A stretch of 64,000 bases of DNA from positions 62,001-126,000 of the forward strand of contig JAIXMO010000016.1 of the NCBI GenBank assembly GCA_025677825.1. The letters run 5' to 3'. The position numbers and the translations under genes were made by a program. This document shows, piece by piece, positions 56,598-64,000 of this stretch; the stretch's first letter is position 1; each line of letters opens with the position of its first letter. The DNA is from Helicostylum pulchrum. Lineage: Eukaryota; Mucoromycota; Mucoromycetes; Mucorales; Mucoraceae. The notes below the pieces were generated by a model that was not told where the DNA came from, made no database searches, and saw nothing but the letters and a program-made list of their open reading frames with translations.

Positions 56598-59500
56598 TTA
56601 ATTCAAACTAAAAAACAGATATAAAATGATTTAGTACTCTACGCACGTGATTTTTTGGGATAAACTTTCTTACCTTCCCTTACAAAACTTGCTTCCACAA
56701 AGACACGGTATTTTATCCGGCTCAATGGGAAACTTGTAATCGTACGTGATTTCTTCTCCTCGTTCAATATCACGGTTTGCATAAATCACAATTTTCTTTT
56801 GTTTATCCACCGTAATAATTTTCGCACTACAATTTGGCTTTAAACGTTTTATCAGTATCAAAAAAAAATTTTTAAGAGAAAAAGGGGGGAAACTTACAGC
56901 GCAACAATGGTTAATAAATCGAGCAAGGCTACCCTTTCTGGTTGCATCAATCACTGTATCCTCATCAATTCGAAACAAATAACTACTACCGATCCCGCAC
57001 TGCTCGTACCGCCTTTCTCGTTCCTCTGCTACTTGCTGCCGAATAATCTCTCCTACGTACTCAATCACCATATCGTTGGCATCGATATGCTCATCTGCGT
57101 AAAGCCCCCAATCGTGAATAGGCGATTTGGAAAACCGCAGTTGTTTCTTACGTTGCCTAAGTTGATTGAATTTAAGAATATCTAGCTCGATCATGGCTTT
57201 GTTTTGCATCACCATATTGACAAGTAGACGGCGTTTGTTAACGCGGTTGGGGCGGACGGGTTTTCCGGGCGTAGGCTCAAACAGCGCCTTGTTCTTGGGC
57301 AAGTACGTTGCCTTGACCGAATCGGGGATACGGTAGTAGCCTCTTGTCCTTGCCGATTGCGACATTCTCTTTTCGTTCCGGTCTAATTTTTCTAAGGCTA
57401 CGTATAAAAAAAAAAGTTAATACGCTGTGTTGCTTTTTTTTCGTATGTTATATATATACGCTTTTTTTTTTTTACCGTTGTGGGCTGAGTTGACGTTTGG
57501 ATCCACTTTTTCAATGATGGCTACTTGCAAGTACTCTAAATCTTCCACATCTTTTGTTTGGTAAAGAGGATCCCATTCTTTATTTAGGTCAATTATAGGT
57601 TCGGGTCGATTCCAGAGTTCTTCTTCTTGGTCCGGATCGTCTATACGGTCCAACATGTCTTGTAACACGGTTTGATCGTACGATGGGTATTGCTTTGCAA
57701 GGTGCTTTTCACTTTCTTCTTTTTTACGGTCCATTAAGTCCCTTAATTCCTCTTGTTGTTGTTTCTCGCCGTCGGAATCATCGCCATCTACATCTACATC
57801 TAAACTAGAAGGAGAATTTAACGACAAGGGCGGTTCACAGTACGATTTGCTTCTTTGTTTGATAGGTTGGACTGTGATGATCTTCTTTTTAGGAATAGAA
57901 GAGCGTCTCTGTTTCGATAATTTTCGCTTGTTTGATAGTGCAGACAGTTTAGAGTCCCTTCGTTTTTTAGAAGCATATGTGTCACTGCTAACACTCGTAT
58001 CGCTGAAATCTTCTAAATCGTATACTTCCTTTTGTAACAACTTGTTCTTTAAAATTTTTTGCTTTTTTGTAGGTGGCAGTGATGGTGCTGGCGGCGGTAT
58101 CGTACCAAGAAAATCTTCTTCGTCGTCATTGTCGTCGTCGTCGGCACCGTCCTCACTGGAATTTACGTACGGATGTTGCTTTCGTGGTTGTTGAGTAGGT
58201 GCTAAATCTTGATCTTCACAACCAGACCCAATATCTACATCTTCTTTCTCGTCCTCCGACTTGTTGGATAACTGTATGGTCTTGGCAGAACTATGGTCCA
58301 GTCGATGCGATATGGATTTTCGTTTAAATCGAGGTAATTTATAAATCGAATGATCATGTGAAGAGATTTCCTCTGTTGTTGGATCGTGACCTAGTGCGTG
58401 CGCAACAATATCAGATTCAAGAGCTGCAGCTGTAGTGACAGGACTAATTACCGAGGCTTTTTTTTCTACGGGTTCTTTAGTAGTAGATACCAGAGAAGGA
58501 CTTAGGAAATCGTAAATACAAGGTCCGGCTATCCTGTTTTTAATATCCTTCAAGAAAATATCGGCTAATTCTTGATATAAAATGTGTTTGGCTGCATGGT
58601 TGGTATTGACAGACGATACGTTGGGTTGAAGTTTAGACAGTTTAGGGGAGATAGGTAGATGAGACGTGCTGTTGCTATCTAGACTAGGTATGGTAAGTTC
58701 AATAAGGTACCCCAACACACGGTGGTTTTTATCGTGTACGAATTGTTGAGCTTCTAGTGCAGAATGAGGAGAATCAAATAAAATGTACCAGTGGTACGTG
58801 TCATGGTAGATATCTACTAATCCAAAGGGACGAAACAATCTATCGAGTTCTTCTATAGCACCTCTTATAAACGGTAAAGCGTCTCGAGCAATGGTAGCCT
58901 TTGTATATAACTTCATGAAAGTCTTTTCTTTTAGCTGGATTGTTTCTGCAGCAGGTTTACCCCATCGAGAAGGACGCTTTCTTGTATCTGATAAATCGTC
59001 TAAAGTTCCGGTAGTAGTAGACTTCTGTTGACGATCGGGAGTTTTTTGAAGTAGAGCTTTTAATTTTTCACCTAATTTTTTACACGATTTTAAGTTACAC
59101 GAAATAAAATATGCTTTATATCATGCTTACCAGACAAATCAAAGTCAAGCTTCATAGCGTCTGCTATCACTACACGTCTACCGTTTCCGTTCTTTACCGC
59201 GGCTTTGGCAGATTCTCCATGCTCAAAAAATACTCGCGCTAAACCTAAGGGGCCTCCGGTAGTAGGATCTTTAATGATTTCTACTCGATTGACTTTTCCA
59301 TAAACAGATAGAACGGTAATAATTTGAGACTCTGTACTAAGTGGAGATATATTAGATACAAGTACATGCTCATCCATCGCAAGTGAATCCTTTTTTAAAA
59401 AAGAGAGAGAGAAAGAGATTAGTTTCAAAGCAGAGTAAAAAATAAATAAAAAAGTTTGGTGTTTTTTATTATTTACAGTATACGAAACAATGTTAAAACT

Positions 59501-59738
59501 TGTGTTGTATAAACGACTTTTTTTAACCGTGTTGGTACGTGGGTCTTTTGCTCTTCCTGGTATTATTTCTTCGTATTGTAAGGTAAGACTGTTACTACGT
59601 TTTGGTAAATTGGAATCGAGTTCTGGGTCATAAGTAACTTTGTAGTTACGATTAGTTGACCTTTTTTTTTTTTTAGAAAGAAGAAAAGTAAGAAAATGTT
59701 AAAATGACAAGCTCAACTTTTTTTTTTTTTTACCTCAT
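56598..59738 (-). CDS. SET1: Histone H3-K4 methyltransferase SET1 (COMPASS catalytic subunit)
   Basis: The first coding exon is only ATGAG (59734-59738); a 73-nt intron joins it to [20 protein letters not shown], the Set1 N-terminal motif. Then come RRM 1 ([20 protein letters not shown]), a second RRM-like/SET-associated region ([20 protein letters not shown]), a long acidic/basic linker, n-SET ([19 protein letters not shown]), and the SET domain. The latter shows [35 protein letters not shown] and RFINHCC, and ends with [15 protein letters not shown]. Post-SET is [10 protein letters not shown]; the final S-L-N comes from a 10-nt last exon (56598-56607) after a 66-nt intron. This completes the canonical CxCGxxxCxGxLN. 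Identification secure. Confidence 0.95.
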
Positions 59739-59892
59739 TACAATAGAGAGAACTGTATATATCGTTGGTATTTTATTTTATTGGAAACAAAGATATAAAA
59801 AAAAAGAGAAAGAGAAGAAGAAGAAAGAAAAAAAAGAGAGAAAGGGAATTTGGTCGTGAGGAAAGGAAAAAGTCACAGACTTTTTATTATTA

Positions 59893-62800
59893 TTATGTGA
59901 ATACATGAAATTCCAACAAGATATTGACGGTAGTACATGTACAGTAAACAATAATCATCCACCAACCCAGTTCCTTATTTATATTGTACCCATTAATATT
60001 GACAACGGTTAAGGTACTTAATAAGACTGTGATTAAACCTGCAGAGGAGATAAGAATAGTAGGTGCAATATCTAGTTCATAAGGTTTGCCCGAAATCCAT
60101 GTTTGATAAGTAGACGAAATACCTACACCAAGTACCATATCTGTATATATTATAAATTAATTTATATTAAAAACCTTTTTTTTTTTCAAATAGTCTTACT
60201 TAATAATGGACCTGCATAACATGCCGAAATGGCCATAGTAGGAAATCCCATCTTGGCAATCGCAGTATTTGCTACAAAATCACCTACACTATTACCCTAC
60301 AAACAGAAACGTTTTTAAGAAAAAAATGTATACCAAATAATAAAAGACAAAATACTAACCAATGCAAAAATGGTTAATCCCATAATTGCTTCACTGATAT
60401 CAAAGATTGTTCCTAAAGCTTGCAACATTCCAACCATTTCATTGGCCAACAAGAAAATCCAATTTAATGCAATAACGAATCCCACAAAAGACAACATCCA
60501 ATGCCATTCTGGAGCTTCGTTTACTTTTGTATGATGTAATACTAAGCCTGCCATCACACAACCCACAAATGTACCTATCAGGATAACAAAAGGTGGAACA
60601 AACCCATTTACTATCATATGATATCCACCACTTAGTAACAAAAACTTTATATAAATATAGATTTACTTACATGCCATCACACTTGTTACAAATGTTGTTG
60701 CGCATATTGCTTGTGTTGCAACTAACCATCTGCACCAACCTATTTGTGCCATCCCTTCTTCCATTGCAAAATCTTCTTCAACAACTAATAGTTCGGATAG
60801 ACTACGTTCGGAAGTAGGTACAGTAAGATAACTACCTTTTGTATTGCTGTTGTTGTTGCTGCTATTGTTGTTACTGATGATGTGCTGTTGATCTTCACCT
60901 GATGAGATAACCACTACTTGTGGGGTTGCTGCAGTGTCTTCTGGCATGGTATTAATGACTTCAATATCATCCACCTTGATATCATCCGGTTCAGCAATAG
61001 GTAATGTTAATGTAAACACTAGAACCAATGGAACGGCGACCAACGAACTTAATTTTGAAAAAGAAGATTTTGATGTCCAGCCAATCATGGTAGGAAACAA
61101 TATACATAATATATCGTCAAATAACATTGCAGTAGAAGCAGATTCTTTTAATATATCATCATGGTGATTTTGTTGTTGTTGTTGTTGTTGTTTGGGTGGA
61201 ATATGCGGTACATGAAGACTCACATTATCTTCTACAACGGACGGTTCATCTGTTTCTTGTTGATCCGACGCCGACAAGGTCCCTCCGGGTGGAGCCAGTA
61301 TAATTCTAGGAATTGTTCTATTGTCATCACTTGGAGTAGTAGTAAGATGACTAGTGGTTTTTACGGTAGTAGTAGGTTGTCTGTTGGACTGATTTGCAGA
61401 AATATATGTAAAGTAATCGTCAAGACCATTAGTACTGTTTGTACTTTCAGGAGTTGTTGCTTTACGACGCGCATTATTATTATAATTTGCGGTCAAGAGA
61501 TGATCTGCACTCTCCTGTCTTCTTGCAGACATACACGGGACTGATACTTGCGTATGCCTCTGTCTTAATTCAGATGTATTTTCTCTGGTTCTTACTGGTG
61601 GTTGATACGAGTGTGTACTATTAGCTCTCTTAATACCTGATACCTCTTCGCCGAACTATAAGGTAGAGAAATATTAAATATATATGTATACAGTAATAAT
61701 AATAGATCTAAAAATTACCTCGATGGCTCGGAATACAGACGTTCTCATACCGACACGAGGTGACCTTGCATGCCTGTAAAGTCGAGAAGAAATAGAACCA
61801 TTGGTACTAGTGGTGCGCGGAAAATAGGAATCGGATATATGTAAGGAAGAGCGCCTTGAAAGATGAGAAGAATTAGGTGAAACGGGTCTAATTATATGAC
61901 CTATATGCTCCTGAGACTGAAATCCATGAGCTGGGATATCAAGACGAAGCGGACCAGAATAAGATGGCGAAGAGCGCAATATTCTGGAAGTCTCGGTAAG
62001 TAATTCATCTGTATTGCAGTGTTCCATTGCAACTGATTTATGTTCGAGTAAAGCAGGCGACTCTGCCCCTGGAAATCGATAGGCACCCATAACAACAACA
62101 ATTACGTACGTTATATAATATCCGATCAAGATTATACCATGATACCAACATATTCTCTGATGGTATACAATCCACGTTAAAATCATAATGGCTCCAGTAA
62201 GAAATGACGCGTCTCTCATAAATGTAATTCGTTTCGATTGAAACGGTCGAATAATACCCATACAACCAGACACTACAGATACAATAAAAAACGCTGCTCC
62301 GATTAATTCACCTATTGCTAACGATCCCGATCCACTATTCATTGCACTGTTTTTTTTTATTTTAGATTGTTAGTATGCTTTATCTTTTGTTAAACCACCC
62401 CCTCGATTTTTTTATTTTTTTTTCGCTCCCTATCGTTTCATACATACGTAAAAGTACTAAATAAATCCGGGCTTCCGTTACCAAAAGCGAGCACAGTTAC
62501 ACCAGCCTATACACACGCACACAATGATTAAAAAAAAAAGAGGGTTTTTAATTTATTTATTTTAAACAAACCATGCTTTCGGATAATTGAAGACTTGATG
62601 AAATTGTTTGAAGATTGGGACCTATTTATAATATATACATATTTAGTATTTTAGCAAATTATGTCTTGCATTTATACACTTTTTACAAAAAAAGTCGGCA
62701 GCAACTACGCTAACTGCACCAAATAAAAGTAATAGACCAGACAGCTAATAATAACAGTTAGGCAAGAGCGATTTTGTACATGAGAGCGCATATTTTTGTT

Positions 62801-63131
62801 TGGTGATAAATTATTATATTTTTTACCATGATTGCTACAGAAAGTGGTTTCCATAAACTAGAACAGTAATAAAATCGAAGAAAATCACCACTAAAACCCT
62901 GACAAGCACTTTTAACAAATGCACATTGATCTGCGTGTGTTTCGATATCCACGCACTAAAAGAAAGAACCTTTTTTTTTAGACCTTTGTTGTTACTTTTT
63001 TTGATGCGTATATGTATAATATTTACTAGTTTATGATGCTTTGATAATGAATCTGATATAGGTACTAATAGTGACGCTGATACAATAAAAGGAAATAAAA
63101 TAAGTGCAACTATCAATGGTCGAGGAATCAT
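59893..63131 (-). CDS. Cation/Ca2+ exchanger, NCLX/CCX type
   Basis: Member of the CaCA superfamily. The start at 63131 gives a signal-like helix, MIPRPLIVALILFPFIVSAS. A cysteine motif, DQCAFVKSACQGFSGDF, is like the luminal C-x-F-V...C segment of NCLX/CCX. Alpha-repeat 1 is GVTVLAFGNGSPDLFSTF and alpha-repeat 2 is GLTIFALGNSVGDFVANTAI, both with the ion-binding GN[GS]x[PG]D core. Between them lies a large cytosolic loop with Ser-rich, polyglutamine (near 61168-61191) and acidic parts. The C-terminal half contains further membrane helices. About ten exons. Location (mitochondrion, vacuole or ER) cannot be read directly. A TATAAAAA lies 67 nt upstream. Confidence 0.9.
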
Positions 63132-63471
63132 TCTCTTTTTTTGGTTTTTTTGTGTACAAAAAAGAAAAGGAAGAAAATAAATGAAAATCATCTACCCTTT
63201 TTATACTTGCGCATTAAAAAAGAAACCATGTGCATTCTATCGTAACAGTGACTGCTGATACACTCTCTTACTCACTCACTCTTTACTCACTCTACATCTA
63301 TAGTGTATGTCTTTTTCTGTTACGCTTCCTTAAAGATAATTGACTAAAGCATGATGTCATTTGATTTTGTGTCTCAAACAAGCAATTTAAAATGTGACTA
63401 TATACTAAGCGCCAAGAGAGAGAGAGCCCTTTTTTTTTTCTTTCTCTTTTATCCTCTCTTAAAAAAGAATA
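63132..63471. promoter_or_regulatory. Divergent promoter with minus-strand TATA box
   Basis: 340 bp between opposite starts. TATAAAAA on the minus strand (63198-63205) lies 67 nt before the exchanger ATG. ACTCACTC-type repeats lie near 63270-63292, and a pyrimidine tract precedes the plus-strand ATG. Confidence 0.5.
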
Positions 63472-64000
63472 ATGAGTAAAAAGTATAACGTACCTGATGT
63501 AGATGATACACCACCACCGGCTTATCAAGAAGTTGCTCCACCTTTCAACCCAAACTACAACCCTCCTCCTCCCTCTGAACCGTCTTCTTCTTCTTTTAAC
63601 GCAAATTATGGTCAAGCAGCAACAACTCCTTCATTTAACCCAAACTATAACCCAGCCATTCACTCTCCCCCACACACACCTGAACTAAACTATCAGAGAA
63701 CAGAAGGAAATCAAGGGTTGTACCCTCAAATACCGGTATCTCCTTCTCCTCCCATGGTATTTCCACAACCTCACCATTACCAACAACAGCAACAACAACA
63801 ACAACAACAACAGCAAAGACAACAACAAAGACAACCTTATTTCCCTCAGCATAATCATCACCCAAATCAACAAGTAAGATATCAAACAATCGAAATACCG
63901 TATACTGCTTCTGTAAATTCAAGGACCAGAATAAATGATCGTCCTACCTTTCCATTAGCTGCTGTACTGTTTTTATTTGGATGGTAAAAAAAGTTTATTA
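63472..64000 (+). CDS. PPxY-containing proline/glutamine-rich protein, cut by window edge
   Basis: Starts MSKKYNVPDVDDTPPPAYQE. PPPAY is a PPxY motif that WW-domain ubiquitin ligases (Rsp5/Nedd4) bind. Two similar FNPNYNP units, a Pro/Ser-rich region and a polyglutamine run (near 63781-63833) follow. The end VNSRTRINDRPTFPLAAVLF leads into a hydrophobic LFLFGW, probably the start of a membrane helix. GGTAAAAAAAG at 63981 may be a splice donor, so the gene continues beyond the window. Possibly a small membrane adaptor for Rsp5-type ligases; family not identified. Confidence 0.7.

Noticed and set aside
1..64000. Integrated virus, transposase, reverse transcriptase or CRISPR array
   Set aside because: No recognisable polymerase, integrase, transposase or spaced repeats were found in either strand by reading the frames.

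Overview
This window is AT-rich eukaryotic nuclear DNA. It carries short GT-AG introns of about 50-85 nt, closely packed protein genes (often about 100-200 bp apart), long homopolymer runs and polyglutamine tracts. The gene set is fungal: a GPI-anchored chitin deacetylase, an APSES (StuA/Efg1-type) regulator, a Sur7/PalI-type membrane protein, a GATA factor with the fungal DUF1752 domain, SET1 and MIC19 of the DUF1690 type. Together with AT richness, intron style and a dynein light intermediate chain, this suggests an early-diverging filamentous fungus, most likely Mucoromycota (Mucorales-like). That placement is inference. No bacterial, phage or CRISPR sequence was seen, and I found no tRNA or rRNA gene.

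Layout. 0-10 kb: reticulon, a 2H-phosphoesterase-like protein, SmF, an RWDD2-type protein, VPS33, a two-finger GATA factor, an ELMO-domain protein and a short uncertain gene. 10-13.3 kb: gene-poor, with diverged internal repeats. 13.3-25 kb: COQ2, a ricin-B-like proline-rich protein, a glycine-rich GPI protein, an RMND1/DUF155 protein, a small unknown, an RGS/Rax1-like protein and a GPI-anchored LRR protein. 26-37 kb: tyrosine aminotransferase, chitin deacetylase, MIC19, PheRS alpha, membrane dipeptidase and long-chain acyl-CoA synthetase. 37-40.9 kb: a second gene-poor stretch with a dispersed repeat and two broken genes, one an F-box pseudogene. 41-48 kb: a SERCA-type calcium ATPase, a Sur7-like protein, a C2H2 factor and the APSES factor. 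48.2-51.8 kb: a 3.6 kb non-coding stretch upstream of the APSES gene. 51.8-64 kb: an Arb2/FAM172-family protein, dynein light intermediate chain, SET1, an NCLX/CCX-type cation exchanger and the start of a PPxY-bearing protein cut by the window edge.

The genes are mostly unrelated housekeeping and regulatory genes, not one pathway. Several sit in divergent pairs with short shared promoters (RWDD2/VPS33, Arb2/DLIC, exchanger/PPxY). The points most worth a second look are: an LRR gene built from exact 72-nt exons; a symmetric 174-nt exon joining two GATA fingers; SET1 with 5-nt and 10-nt terminal coding exons; T(n)A(n) palindromes in many introns; a SERCA with alanine in place of the PEGLP proline; an Arb2 protein without the usual serine; and an RMND1 homologue without its C-terminal membrane anchor. 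I did not find convincing evidence for a wholly new system.
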